64,000 nt of DNA from CAYUWG01 sp964448285 (lineage in GTDB: Bacteria > Bacteroidota > Ignavibacteria > SZUA-365): positions 15,135-79,134 of the forward strand of contig CAYUWG010000012.1 of the NCBI GenBank assembly GCA_964448285.1, in the 5' to 3' direction. The stretch's first letter is position 1, and the number at the start of each line of letters is the position of its first letter. Under the pieces are notes generated by a model, which ran no database searches, was not told the DNA's origin, and saw only the letters and a program-made list of their open reading frames with translations. Positions 1-9,470 of the stretch are shown here, in pieces. Position numbers and translations under genes: made by a program.

Positions 1-1116
1 ATAATCGGGACCGATGAGGCCGGCATCGAAGACAACGAACAAATGCTCATCCCGATGGACGTGCAGACCGGAGAATCGGTCGATGTTCGCTGATTCTTTC
101 GTCGTGAGGTGTGCGTAGGGAAAGAGCTTCTTCCCACGCTCAAACACTTCCGGTGTGCGCAAAAAGAAGCTCTCCGTGGAGTCATTGAAGAATGGCATTT
201 CTCCATCAGGATGAATGACATGTTCCAGGAAACCCGTCATCGCTGCCGCTGACTCTTCGAGCACGCGAGGGACATCGGTATCGGAAGAACGAAGCGCCTC
301 GAGAAGGTCGAGCACGTCGTTCATGACGGAGACGTGATACATGGGACTTCTTTCGAAGTGCATACCGTCATCCAGAATCTGTTCGATCAGTTCGCGCTGC
401 AGCAGCCTCGAACCGGTTTCCCATGCACGCTTTCCCGTCTCACCATCAAGAAACAGTCCCGCCAGCATGAGCGCTTTGATGTTTCGAAAAAGGTGATTCG
501 CCATCGTCCCGAATTCGAGATTACGAAGCAACACGCGCGTCATGTGGTCAATACCTTGCGCGAGAAAACGAAGCCGACTCTCGTCGTCGGTCAATCCACT
601 TTGGATGGCAAAAGCATAGACACGAATCCAAGCTTCGATTCGGATGGAAAGCACGTACGGATGCCAGACGCTGCGCCTTGCCCGCCTTGCATGAACGGGA
701 TTCGCTCTGCCATACTCCATGATGAATGCAAGTGCCTCGTCGATCGTTGTGCCGCCGTTCGACAGTAAGGCTGCAAGGTAATCGTGATAGTCGAAGTGGA
801 ATTGCCATAGCAAAGGTTTTTCTCTGATGCGATGCATGGCGACGCTCACGTCTGTCGGAAGTATTTCTGAATCGTTCAAAAACGTAAAACGCCGTGCAGC
901 AAGGTCTATCTCGCAATGGTACAGGCATTCCATGCGCGGCATGTGTTTCAGCCGTATTGCATCACGCGAAGGTCGAGACAACAGCTTCGCGATACCGAAC
1001 TTCGCGCAAAGTTCGATTGTAGCGTTTTTGATCGTGCGGTGCACGCGCCAACGAATCATCGATGGCTTCAGATACCGAATAGAACGAAGGACGACGCCGA
1101 TTTCTTTTCGCTCCAC
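1..1116 (-). CDS. Heparinase II/III-like (alginate-lyase superfamily) protein, C-terminus beyond window
   Basis: The frame is open from the left edge to a stop shared with the upstream gene at 1123-1125, so about 372 N-terminal residues are visible. The start is uncertain: GTG at 1116, or ATG at 1059 just after a Tyr-Leu-Lys-Pro stretch, is possible. The visible end, FVVFDAGLIGPDY, matches the beginning of the heparinase II/III C-terminal beta-sheet domain. The preceding helical part (LRNLEFGTMANHLFRNIKAL, then DDGMHFERSPMYH) looks like the (alpha/alpha) toroid with its Asn-His and Tyr/His residues. Such proteins are common in exopolysaccharide clusters, where they are thought to cleave or trim uronic-acid polymers. 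It is the last visible gene of the minus-strand polysaccharide operon, 6 bp after the membrane transferase gene. The lyase assignment rests on motifs; the catalytic C-terminal half is not visible. Confidence 0.75.
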   Translation of the reverse strand, partial: MERKEIGVVLRSIRYLKPSMIRWRVHRTIKNATIELCAKFGIAKLLSRPSRDAIRLKHMPRMECLYHCEIDLAARRFTFLNDSEILPTDVSVAMHRIREKPLLWQFHFDYHDYLAALLSNGGTTIDEALAFIMEYGRANPVHARRARRSVWHPYVLSIRIEAWIRVYAFAIQSGLTDDESRLRFLAQGIDHMTRVLLRNLEFGTMANHLFRNIKALMLAGLFLDGETGKRAWETGSRLLQRELIEQILDDGMHFERSPMYHVSVMNDVLDLLEALRSSDTDVPRVLEESAAAMTGFLEHVIHPDGEMPFFNDSTESFFLRTPEVFERGKKLFPYAHLTTKESANIDRFSGLHVHRDEHLFVVFDAGLIGPDY

Positions 1117-1122
1117 GAGACT

Positions 1123-2610
1123 TCAGGATGGTTCAGCGATGGGAATCGCGATTTCCTCACGCCGACGAAATCGCGCAGACGCGAAAGCCGTGATGATCAC
1201 GATGCTTATAGACAAGGCAATATCGAACAAGAGATTCGGCAGCACGAGATGCTTGAGCAAGTCGCGCTTTCCGTCTCCAAAAATTTCGATCCACATATCC
1301 GTAGCGCAAGCAGCGATGCAGAGAAGACCGATCCACGCGAGGGTCGTGACGAACTGTGTCGGATGCCGCAATCCGTACAGGTTGATGACGAGAAACAGGA
1401 GGAGCGTGCCGATGAATCCATCTCCACGCGGAAAGGCAGCGTCCTTCACCGTCGTCCAGGTTCGAAGGAGATGCAGGAGTGAACTGCGAAAAACGCGCGG
1501 CTGCTTCGTGTGAAACGATTCATCGTTGACCAAGATGGTTTTTCCGAGATGCGCAAGTTCGAGCCGCTGCATGCTGTCTGCAGCGAACGTGAACATGCGC
1601 CATGCGATAAGCGGCTCATGTGCGATGATATTCAGCGTCGTCGTGTGGCGCATCAAATCGCGATGTTCTGCAATGCACGCGCGTCCCGATTCCGTGTATG
1701 CCGGTACGTCGATATTTGTGCGGTAGTCCTCCAGGCCCAAGCGCTGCAGATGTCGATCCGCGTTCGAGCTGAAAGCCAACGCACCGCAGAAGATGCTTTG
1801 ATACGCATTGTCGAAACGAGAGCCGACAAGATTTGCCTGCAGCAGTGAAAAGGCTAACGGGAGGATGAGCATTCCACAAGGGGCAGCGATGGACATTGCA
1901 GGTTGCTTTTTGCATTGAGAAAGTGGAAGCACGAAAACGGTGACCAACACGGACCAGTAGATGTTGCTGATCTTCGCGCTCACCATGAACAACACCGCGG
2001 CCGTCCACAGGAGAATCGCGCTGCGTTTGAGCGGCGCCATGCGATATCGCGCGAAAAGGCTGAGCAGGAGAAAGAGTGCGATGAAGCTCGACGGTTCCTG
2101 ATAGAAACTGTTGAAGTACGCGACGATGTCCGTGTTCGTCCAGGTGAGCACGAACGGAATGCCAAGCACGAGCGAGTGCGTGATAGGAAGCGGACTGCGT
2201 CTTTCGATGAAGCGCAATAGTACGATCAGGAACAGGAAGCTGAGGACACGCGGGGCGATTGAGAGATTCGGCAGGTAAAGGACTGTGGACGAATAACCAA
2301 CCATATTGATAAGCACTCCCGGCAACCAGACGAGAAGGATCGAACTCACCCATCGACTCATCATCGGGAAGTCCAACTTCCAATACGGTAGGTTGAACTG
2401 GAAAAAACGCTGGTCGTATTCGGGTGTGACTTGAGGCGGCCAGTTCTCCGCGAAACCGACCGGTCCCGAACTGAACCACGTCATCAGGCGAGTGAAGTCG
2501 CCGTTGTCCGCAAGCCCAACGTCGTATTGCATGAAACTTCCAACGAACAAACAGAGCAGGAGCAACGCCTGTAATGCATGGAGTATCCGGCGCGTCGTTG
2601 TTTCGCTCAT
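1123..2610 (-). CDS. Multi-pass membrane glycosyltransferase-like protein (GT-C fold, WsfD-like)
   Basis: About 495 residues, starting at the ATG that overlaps the asnB stop as ATGA (2607-2610), a sign of translational coupling. The N-terminus has one membrane segment followed by an acidic loop, VGLADNGDFTRLM. That Asp-rich first periplasmic loop is typical of GT-C transferases and resembles what I remember of WsfD glycan hexose transferases. Roughly ten further hydrophobic segments follow (for example VLSFLFLIVLLRF and GTLLLFLVINLYG). It probably moves a sugar from a lipid carrier onto the growing glycan on the outer face of the inner membrane. Its place between asnB and the heparinase-like gene supports a role in the same polymer. 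A longer frame runs upstream of 2610 into asnB but has no membrane or family features, so it was not used. Confidence 0.6.
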   Translation of the reverse strand: MSETTTRRILHALQALLLLCLFVGSFMQYDVGLADNGDFTRLMTWFSSGPVGFAENWPPQVTPEYDQRFFQFNLPYWKLDFPMMSRWVSSILLVWLPGVLINMVGYSSTVLYLPNLSIAPRVLSFLFLIVLLRFIERRSPLPITHSLVLGIPFVLTWTNTDIVAYFNSFYQEPSSFIALFLLLSLFARYRMAPLKRSAILLWTAAVLFMVSAKISNIYWSVLVTVFVLPLSQCKKQPAMSIAAPCGMLILPLAFSLLQANLVGSRFDNAYQSIFCGALAFSSNADRHLQRLGLEDYRTNIDVPAYTESGRACIAEHRDLMRHTTTLNIIAHEPLIAWRMFTFAADSMQRLELAHLGKTILVNDESFHTKQPRVFRSSLLHLLRTWTTVKDAAFPRGDGFIGTLLLFLVINLYGLRHPTQFVTTLAWIGLLCIAACATDMWIEIFGDGKRDLLKHLVLPNLLFDIALSISIVIITAFASARFRRREEIAIPIAEPS

Positions 2611-4556
2611 CGCGGTATTTCCACGAATGAAAGATCGAGAGGATCGTGATCGGGTGTGAAATCCGGCGCATCGAAGAACACGCGGAACCATTGTTCGATG
2701 ACGAACAACTCCCAAATCCGCATCGCGTTGTCTCGCTCTCCATCGTCATCAGCACGGATAATCTCCCTGACCACGTCTTCATTCCACAGGCCTCGTTCTC
2801 GCGTGCGCTGCGAAAGCAACATCTCATGAATTTCATCGCGCAGCTCGTGACGCACCCAGCTTCGCACGGGCGGGCTGAATCCGGTCTTCGTTCTTCGAAG
2901 AATTTCCTTTGGAAAGCTCTCAGGCATCGCTCGGCGAAGGATCGCTTTCCGAATCGTTCCGTCGAGCAAATCTTCATCTGGGAGCGCGAGCGCGAACTCT
3001 ACGAGCCGGTGATCGAGAAACGGAACGCGCAACTCGACCGAGTTCGCCATACCCGTTTTCTCCATGCTCTGCAGATTGAGATTCGGCAGGAAGAGAAGCA
3101 AATCCACTATCAGCATCTGTTTCAGCTTTGACCGGTGCTTCGCTTTCTCGAATGCCTCAAGGTGATGGGCGTACACTTCGTCAGGATTGCAGAGGAGAAG
3201 AACGTCGGAGGAGAGCACGCGTCGTTGTTCGTCCGGAATCATGTACGAGGAAAAGCCGAGGAAACGTTCGATGAATGGTTTTGGAAGATGTTCGAGCAGC
3301 ATCGAGAAGCGGCGGCTTCTTCCTGCATTCATTGCGCCGCTCGTCATTTTGAAGAACGCACCGGCAATAGAGTAACCGGACTTCGGTACCCACCTCAAGT
3401 GCTCACCGAGAATCGTTGCCGGATACCGCGGATAGCCGGCGAGGATTTCGTCTGCACCCATCCCGGAGAGGAGAACCGTCAGCGACTTTTTCGCCGCGGC
3501 TGTGATTTCGAGATTCGTGATGATCGTCGGGTCGGCGAGAGGTTCGTCGAGATGCCATAGCGCCTTTGGGAGCGATTCGCCGACGGAAGGGCGCAGCAAT
3601 TCAGTCGTCAGATGTGCGCCGTATCGATTGGCCGCATGTTGAGCATAGACGCGATCGTCCTCGAAAACGTCGCGCGCGCGACTCGATGGAGAGTACGTTG
3701 CCGTGAAAGCTTCAGGGACAGCCTTCGAACCTCCCATCGCTGAAAGAACCGCCGTCGAATCGATGCCTCCGCTCAGGAGCAGTCCGATCGGAACCTCACT
3801 CATCAATTGCGACTGCACCGATTCGGAGAAGAAAGAATAGAATCTTTCCGTACGCTCTTCTCTTTCGAGAAGCAATTCTTCCTGCACGTCCAGCGGCGTC
3901 CAGTATGGCTCCGTTCGAAGCACGCAATCTTCGAAGGTCATCCAATGCCCCGGCTGGAGTTTCCGAATGGAATGGAAAAGAGTCTCATCACCGGTTGTCC
4001 AAAGGAAAGCGAGATAGGAAGGCAATGCCTTCCAGTTGATTTGGCGCGTGTCCGGGCGAACTGCGAGGATAGCTTTCGCTTCTGAGGCGACGTAGAGTTT
4101 TCCCGAGAGCGCACAATAGTATAGCGGCTTGACTCCGAGATGGTCCCTTGCTGCGAAAACCGATCCGCGTTCTTCATCCCAAACGACGAATGCAAACTGG
4201 CCGACCAGTCTATCGAGAATTTCCGTGCCCCACTCCATGTATCCATGAAGCAGGACCTCCGAGTCGGTGCGTGAGCGAAAACGATGTCCGTATTTTTCGA
4301 GAAGCATCCGCAACTCACGGTAATTGAAGATCTCGCCGTTGTACGTGAGGACGAACCTGCCGTCGGGTGAAATCATCGGCTGGCGACCGGCTGCGCTTCG
4401 ATCGATAATCGAAAGGCGGCGATGCCCGAGGCCCGCCGTCCGCTTTTCATTGATCCAGATGGCGCCGTCGTCGGGACCGCGATGGAATTGCATCTGTGTC
4501 ATGACGCGAAGTTCATGCTCATCGACTTCCCCGACGATGGCGGCAATGCCACACAT
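2607..4556 (-). CDS. asnB: Asparagine synthase (glutamine-hydrolysing) family protein
   Basis: 649 residues, full length for AsnB. Met1 is followed by the class II amidotransferase nucleophile Cys2 (MCGIAAIVGE), with RGPDD near residue 26 and YNGEIFNY near 72 forming the glutaminase site. The synthetase domain has the PP-loop LLSGGIDSTAVL at about 259-270. The family makes an amide using glutamine ammonia and ATP through an acyl-adenylate. Inside exopolysaccharide operons these homologues are often thought to amidate uronic acids rather than make asparagine; that role is inferred from context. The gene starts 3 bp after the stop of the upstream glycosyltransferase and ends in an ATGA overlap with the membrane transferase. 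Confidence 0.92.
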   Translation of the reverse strand: MCGIAAIVGEVDEHELRVMTQMQFHRGPDDGAIWINEKRTAGLGHRRLSIIDRSAAGRQPMISPDGRFVLTYNGEIFNYRELRMLLEKYGHRFRSRTDSEVLLHGYMEWGTEILDRLVGQFAFVVWDEERGSVFAARDHLGVKPLYYCALSGKLYVASEAKAILAVRPDTRQINWKALPSYLAFLWTTGDETLFHSIRKLQPGHWMTFEDCVLRTEPYWTPLDVQEELLLEREERTERFYSFFSESVQSQLMSEVPIGLLLSGGIDSTAVLSAMGGSKAVPEAFTATYSPSSRARDVFEDDRVYAQHAANRYGAHLTTELLRPSVGESLPKALWHLDEPLADPTIITNLEITAAAKKSLTVLLSGMGADEILAGYPRYPATILGEHLRWVPKSGYSIAGAFFKMTSGAMNAGRSRRFSMLLEHLPKPFIERFLGFSSYMIPDEQRRVLSSDVLLLCNPDEVYAHHLEAFEKAKHRSKLKQMLIVDLLLFLPNLNLQSMEKTGMANSVELRVPFLDHRLVEFALALPDEDLLDGTIRKAILRRAMPESFPKEILRRTKTGFSPPVRSWVRHELRDEIHEMLLSQRTRERGLWNEDVVREIIRADDDGERDNAMRIWELFVIEQWFRVFFDAPDFTPDHDPLDLSFVEIPR

Positions 4557-4559
4557 GGG

Positions 4560-5720
4560 CTATGTTCCCGCTCCCGTTATGACAGCCTCGACCGCATCTG
4601 TCGTTGCATCCCACGTCTGTCGGGCGACGAGAGAGCGAAGAACCGTTGCGCGTTCCGGTGTGTGCGTGCGAAGCAGCGTCGCGATTGCATCGCTGAATTC
4701 CTCATGCGAATGTGCAACGATTGCCGCACCGGGGAACGCGCGTTCCACTTCGATGATTTTCGCTGAAACGACAGCCCTACCGAGGGCGAGGTACTCCCGA
4801 TACTTGATTGGGCATGAATACAGAATCCAATCGCTTTGCACGAAGCTCAACATAGCAACATCGAAGTGAACTCCGTAGCGTGGGATTTCCCCATGCGGGA
4901 CGGGACCGATGAAGTGGACATTACCGAATTGCCGGAACGGTTCGAGTTCGAACATCGGGTCACCGATGAAAACGAAGGAACACTCCTTATGTCGTCGTGC
5001 GAGAAACATGATCAGATCCCTGTCCTGCAATGCTTCGAGTGATCCCCAGTAACCGACAATCGGTTTCGCAATGAGCCGAAGTTTCTCCGGCATGGGCGAT
5101 GATCCATCCAGTGGGATGAGAAGGAATTCGTCAGAAACTCCGTGAGGAATGTAGTGAACGTTCGCGTGCGATTGTCGCAATGTATCCGCCATTCCGATTG
5201 AAGCACAAATGAGCGCATCGGCGCGCTGCAAGAGCGAGGCATGGTCTTCAGGGACTCGCGTGAATCTCATGCTGTCATAATATGCGAGGAAATGATCCTG
5301 GATGTAGTAGATCACCCGCGACGAGGGGATTTTATCGAGAAGCACCGAGGCCGTTGGCAAGCCTGACCAGAAGACCGGTCGTTCGATCCTGAGCAGGAGA
5401 AGCAACAGTCGTAACTGCATTACGAGGAGAACGGTGTTGAGCAATCGAATCGACGGAATCGACCAGAAGGGAAGTACGACGGGAGTAAGTACCCATACGC
5501 CTTCATCTTTTCGAAGCCATCGTAGGATGCTCTTCATTTTCTTGAAGATTCGCTTTGTAAATCCCGGACTGTCGCGACCGGGCATTCCAATACCGATGGA
5601 GTTAACGAAGAGCACGCACCATCCGCGTGCGGCAAGCCGGCGCATCCATTGTTTTTCCGTCATGGGATTGTGTACCCACCAGTCGTTTCCGGCAAAGCAC
5701 ACGACAGTAGGTTTAGCCAC
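4560..5720 (-). CDS. Glycosyltransferase, GT1/GT4-like (GT-B fold)
   Basis: 386 residues. The N-terminal half begins with a Rossmann-like strand (PTVVCFAGNDWWVHNP) and contains a hydrophobic run near residue 85 (TVLLVMQLRLLLLLLRI) that probably attaches it to the inner membrane. The C-terminal half has a donor-binding pattern (IVGYWGSLEALQDRDLI, then FIGPVPHGEIPRYGVHFDVA and KYREYLALGRAVVSAK) expected for family 1/4 transferases. It probably adds one sugar to the lipid-linked repeat unit in the cytoplasm. The gene overlaps the end of the family 2 transferase gene by 8 bp and is followed after 3 bp by asnB. The sugar and the linkage cannot be read from the sequence. Confidence 0.82.
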   Translation of the reverse strand: MAKPTVVCFAGNDWWVHNPMTEKQWMRRLAARGWCVLFVNSIGIGMPGRDSPGFTKRIFKKMKSILRWLRKDEGVWVLTPVVLPFWSIPSIRLLNTVLLVMQLRLLLLLLRIERPVFWSGLPTASVLLDKIPSSRVIYYIQDHFLAYYDSMRFTRVPEDHASLLQRADALICASIGMADTLRQSHANVHYIPHGVSDEFLLIPLDGSSPMPEKLRLIAKPIVGYWGSLEALQDRDLIMFLARRHKECSFVFIGDPMFELEPFRQFGNVHFIGPVPHGEIPRYGVHFDVAMLSFVQSDWILYSCPIKYREYLALGRAVVSAKIIEVERAFPGAAIVAHSHEEFSDAIATLLRTHTPERATVLRSLVARQTWDATTDAVEAVITGAGT

Positions 5721-6657
5721 GACGGACTCTCCTTCCGAAGCGGCCCTTCAGCCAGCCGAAGAACAAGCTCGTTTCCTTCATGAAAATCAGGCAGAACGCA
5801 GCAAGCCGAATTCTCAGCGGATGTGCGTTCCACCCATACGCTCGCGAAAGTCGCATGAAATACAGGATCGCAACTGCAGCGAGAGCGAAAAACGGCCACA
5901 CGTGCCACAGTGCAGCGGACAGGAGCAGTCCCGCGCAAAACCACTTCAAGAAAATGATCAGGTAGAATCGATCCCTATTGCGCGCCTCGCCGTCGCCGAT
6001 TCCGTAAAGTATGTGTTGCTTGAAATACGACGACAGGTTCGGGCGCGGGCGCCAGGTTACCCGTGCTGATTGCGCACGGTGAATTCTGTAACCGGCTCGT
6101 TGCAGCGCGCGGCAGAAGGCTGTATCCTCACCAGCGAACGTCAGTTCTTCAGGATAACCGCCGACAGCTTTCCAGGCGGTCTTTCGCAATGCGAACGAAC
6201 GGGACGAGGGAAGGAATGTCCCGGCTGGTTGTCTCTCACTCGAAAGCTCAGCCGCGGCGGCAATCCGTTCGAATGAGGTTGCCCATTCGAGTTCATAACC
6301 TCCGCCAACGACAGAGACATCGTCATGCATGAGAAGCGGCTTCGTGATTTCCTCCAGCCAACGTTCATCGAGAACTGAACCTGCATCGCTTATCGCAAGC
6401 ACGTCGTTTCGTGCGGAGCGAATTGCGGTGTTTCGTCCTCGCGCGATATTCGCGCCGACGTCTTCGATGAGATGGATGGGGAACTCCGCGGTGAACGCAC
6501 GCACTTGAGTGACGGTATCATCCTTCGAACCTCCATCGCAGAGTACGACTTCGTCCGGAAGAGCGGTTTGCCCGTTGATGGAAGCGAGGAAAGCGTGAAT
6601 GGTCTTGCCTTCATTCAGCGTCGTGACGACGACAGAGACGGGTACTCTCTTCTTCAT
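5713..6657 (-). CDS. Glycosyltransferase family 2
   Basis: 314 residues from the ATG at 6657, which overlaps the flippase stop as ATGA. The protein opens with a GT-A nucleotide-binding strand (VPVSVVVTTLNEGKTIHAFL), then DEVVLCDGGSKDDTV, the acidic AISDAGSVLDERW stretch, and FAGEDTAFCRALQRAGYRI, the ED element of inverting GT2 enzymes. Two or three hydrophobic segments near the C-terminus (FLKWFCAGLLLSAALWHVW, FFALAAVAILYFM) suggest membrane anchoring. It would add a sugar from a nucleotide donor to the polyprenyl-linked oligosaccharide. A longer frame to 6834 exists, but its extra residues overlap the flippase and look random. Confidence 0.88.
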   Translation of the reverse strand: MKKRVPVSVVVTTLNEGKTIHAFLASINGQTALPDEVVLCDGGSKDDTVTQVRAFTAEFPIHLIEDVGANIARGRNTAIRSARNDVLAISDAGSVLDERWLEEITKPLLMHDDVSVVGGGYELEWATSFERIAAAAELSSERQPAGTFLPSSRSFALRKTAWKAVGGYPEELTFAGEDTAFCRALQRAGYRIHRAQSARVTWRPRPNLSSYFKQHILYGIGDGEARNRDRFYLIIFLKWFCAGLLLSAALWHVWPFFALAAVAILYFMRLSRAYGWNAHPLRIRLAAFCLIFMKETSLFFGWLKGRFGRRVRRG

Positions 6658-7901
6658 GATCTTCTCATGATGAACGGAGTGAATCCTAGTGCAACGCGGC
6701 TGAATGATAGTAGTGCGATGCATCGAAGCAATTCCGTAAGAATGCTGGTCCATGCAGCGCCGTAAGCTCCGTGCTGAGGAATGAAGACAACGTTGAGAAT
6801 GACGTTGACCGCGAGGCAAGCGAGTGTGATCCACACGATCCCCCAGACTTTGTTTGCAGCGACAAGTAAGTCAGCGACGACCTGATAGGAATAAAACACG
6901 GGAATGTACCAGATCAGGATAGCGAGGAGTGGGGCGGAAGCACGGAAGGCATCTCCATAGAGGAGAAGAACGATAGACTCATTGAACGTTACGACGATGC
7001 CCGCGATAGCGCATCCGATGACGAACAACCAGCGCATCGATTTGCTTACAAGGGTAAAGGCAATCTGTCGTTCTTCGTTCACCGTTCGCGATACGACAGG
7101 GAAAATCGCAACGGCTGTGACCATCGAGAGAAGGGTCAACGGATAGGTCAACCGCGCTGCCGCAGTATAGACTCCGACCGAAGCGGTATCCTTCAGCGCA
7201 TCGAGAATTACGACGTCGATCTTCGTTAGGACGATGTAGCTTCCGACGTGCAGGGCGAAAGGGATTCCTCGCTTCAACAGTGTGTACGCGTGTTCGAATT
7301 GTGCGCGAATCCGAATCCCCTCGACGAGGCGGCGGGCGGGAATCGCATGCAGGACCAAGGTGATGACTCCTGCCGCCGTCGCTACTATCGTCATGGGGAC
7401 GACGCGACCGCCGAGAAGCATGACGAGCACGAAACCTGAAGCGATCGTCAAGGTGATGAGGACTTGTATGACGGCAATGCGCTTCATGCGTTCTTTCCCG
7501 GCGAGTACGGCATAGTATCCTGCGCTGACGCCGCCAAAGAGCGTCCCGAGTCCCGCCCACGCGATCCCGATCACAACGTCATCGGAATATCCGGAAGCGA
7601 ACGCGATGATGATCGAACCGACGTAGAGCACGGTATTCACCGACACGAGCAGCGTGAGATAGGAGTTGACAAGCTCGACTGCGTTTTCCGCACGCTGATT
7701 CATATCGCGGATCACGAGGTTCGCAATGCCTAAGTCCGTAAACGCGCCGAAGACGGCGACATAGTTCATGATCAATCCATACGTGCCCTGATCTGAGACG
7801 CCGAGGTACCTTGCGAGAGCGATAGCGAGCACGAGTGAAACACCGCGATACAGCATTTGCGCGATGGTAAGCGCAGAAACATTCCGCAGAATGTTCGGCA
7901 T
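6654..7901 (-). CDS. Polysaccharide flippase, Wzx/MOP superfamily
   Basis: About 415 residues from ATG at 7901, with a GGCGG-rich stretch upstream; an ATG at 7955 would overlap the preceding gene. The N-terminus MPNILRNVSALTIAQMLYRG and the following ALARYLGVSDQGTYG are typical of Wzx-like repeat-unit transporters, with twelve or so alternating hydrophobic helices through to the end. It should move the finished lipid-linked repeat unit across the inner membrane. It lies between the Wzy/ligase-like gene, 16 bp upstream, and the family 2 glycosyltransferase, with which it shares an ATGA overlap. Together with the Wzz- and Wza-like genes it marks this as a Wzx/Wzy-dependent pathway. Confidence 0.87.
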   Translation of the reverse strand: MPNILRNVSALTIAQMLYRGVSLVLAIALARYLGVSDQGTYGLIMNYVAVFGAFTDLGIANLVIRDMNQRAENAVELVNSYLTLLVSVNTVLYVGSIIIAFASGYSDDVVIGIAWAGLGTLFGGVSAGYYAVLAGKERMKRIAVIQVLITLTIASGFVLVMLLGGRVVPMTIVATAAGVITLVLHAIPARRLVEGIRIRAQFEHAYTLLKRGIPFALHVGSYIVLTKIDVVILDALKDTASVGVYTAAARLTYPLTLLSMVTAVAIFPVVSRTVNEERQIAFTLVSKSMRWLFVIGCAIAGIVVTFNESIVLLLYGDAFRASAPLLAILIWYIPVFYSYQVVADLLVAANKVWGIVWITLACLAVNVILNVVFIPQHGAYGAAWTSILTELLRCIALLSFSRVALGFTPFIMRRS

Positions 7902-7917
7902 CGCGACACCGCCGGAA

Positions 7918-9462
7918 TCAATTCGCATAACCGGCGTCTGGCTGCGATGCATCACTAGATGTTCTGTATGCCATGAGACAACTCATCGCACCGAAGATAA
8001 TTCCAAGGAGAAACTTCAGCTTCGTGAAATAGACGTAGTTCGGAATGAAGATGATTATCATGACGAGCGCGACAGTGACCGTCCATTGAAGCATGCGGTC
8101 CTGCTCGCCTCGATAAAGCCGCAACATGGATCGGAAGATTGCAAGGTACGTTCCATACAGAACGACCGTCCCCACGATCCCGACCTTCAAGAGAAAATAG
8201 AACAGGTCCAGGTGCGCATAGGTGTGAACGCCTTTTCGCCATTCGATAATGTCGAATGAACCAACGTCATACGGAATGTGCACGGCAATCTCTGACCAGG
8301 GCGCACCCCAACCTAAGCCGAGGAGCCATGCTTCCCGTTGTGTCAGTACCGCAGCGATATTGACGAACTCCAGCACCCGTTGCCCCATCGACCTGTCTCC
8401 ATATACCGTCACAGCATCTATGATGCTGAAGGCAGTCCCGATCAGATAACCGACAAGCTGCCTGTTGACGTCGGTGAGAATGACATAGTAAAAGAAGAAT
8501 CCGCCAATGATAGCAGTAGCAATAATTCCGGCAACGTGGAACCACCGAACGCGCTTTCTTTGGAGGAATAGAACGAAGACGATCGCGGCGACGCCGGTGA
8601 TATACGAGGCGCGTCCGAGCGAACTGACGAACCAGATGCTCCAATACGCAATCATGCCGTAGAGAAGCCACCGCGTTCGCTTCGATGCCTCCGTGGAAAG
8701 CAACGCTCCTGCAATAGATACCGCGAGCATCACTGCCATCATCGGCACGTCGGTCCCGAGCGCAGGTCGATAGAAATCGAAACCATAGAACAAACCCTTC
8801 CCTGCGAACACGCGATAGATGAAGACGAGCGACTTGAGTGTAAAGACGCTCGTGATGAGGACGAAAAGCTGCACGACGTCCGAACGCGATCGCAGCGTCC
8901 GGGAAGCGATGAAGTACCAGGAAAGGATATAGAAGGGGTCGCGCAATTCCCACGTGAGATTGCTCATGGAGAGCGTGTTGAAGAGACCTTGCGCCGTTCC
9001 GATGAGATAGATCGCGATGAAGGGAAGAAGGTATACATCGAGCGGGAGAAATCGCAACGACCCTTCATCGTGCCATCGCAACCATTCACGTAAGAAGACA
9101 GGAACGAGGAAGAGAAATGTGACTGCATCGAGAATGCTGAGGCCGAAGAACCGCAGCCCGATGATCGTCTTTTCGATGTCCGCCTCGAAGAACGCTTCCG
9201 TGCTGCTCAGCTCGAACTCCTCCAACAGAACGAGGCCGGCAATAAAAAGGAAGAACGCAAGTCGAATATCGTAGAGCACGACAATAACGAACACGACCAC
9301 TGCGCCACCGGCAAGCATCTGCATTGGCGACTCAATCACGCGTTCTCCCATCGTGATGAAAACCCATGCGAAAAGCAACGCGACAAGCACGACATGATGC
9401 TTTGCCGCGAGTTCGAGCATTTGCACAGTGGAATGACGAAGCCGTTCAACGACAGCGTTCAT
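7918..9462 (-). CDS. O-antigen polymerase/ligase family membrane protein (Wzy/WaaL-like)
   Basis: 514 residues from ATG at 9462, 8 bp after the Wzz-like gene. It has about twelve hydrophobic segments and one large hydrophilic loop in the second half (VYGDRSMGQRVLEFVNI, GLGWGAPWSEIAVHIPYDVG, GVHTYAHLDLFYFLLKVGIV). The His-containing loop just before a helix is the Wzy_C/O-antigen ligase signature. The protein should polymerise repeat units or join glycan to its acceptor in the periplasm. Its position next to Wzz and Wzx favours polymerase. The upstream extension of the open frame lies inside the Wzz-like gene and was rejected. Confidence 0.8.
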   Translation of the reverse strand: MNAVVERLRHSTVQMLELAAKHHVVLVALLFAWVFITMGERVIESPMQMLAGGAVVVFVIVVLYDIRLAFFLFIAGLVLLEEFELSSTEAFFEADIEKTIIGLRFFGLSILDAVTFLFLVPVFLREWLRWHDEGSLRFLPLDVYLLPFIAIYLIGTAQGLFNTLSMSNLTWELRDPFYILSWYFIASRTLRSRSDVVQLFVLITSVFTLKSLVFIYRVFAGKGLFYGFDFYRPALGTDVPMMAVMLAVSIAGALLSTEASKRTRWLLYGMIAYWSIWFVSSLGRASYITGVAAIVFVLFLQRKRVRWFHVAGIIATAIIGGFFFYYVILTDVNRQLVGYLIGTAFSIIDAVTVYGDRSMGQRVLEFVNIAAVLTQREAWLLGLGWGAPWSEIAVHIPYDVGSFDIIEWRKGVHTYAHLDLFYFLLKVGIVGTVVLYGTYLAIFRSMLRLYRGEQDRMLQWTVTVALVMIIIFIPNYVYFTKLKFLLGIIFGAMSCLMAYRTSSDASQPDAGYAN

Positions 9463-9470
9463 CGGAAGAA

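Noticed and set aside
1616..2977. 453-residue minus-strand frame across asnB and the membrane transferase
   Set aside because: Alternate frame of the two real genes, with no domain features.
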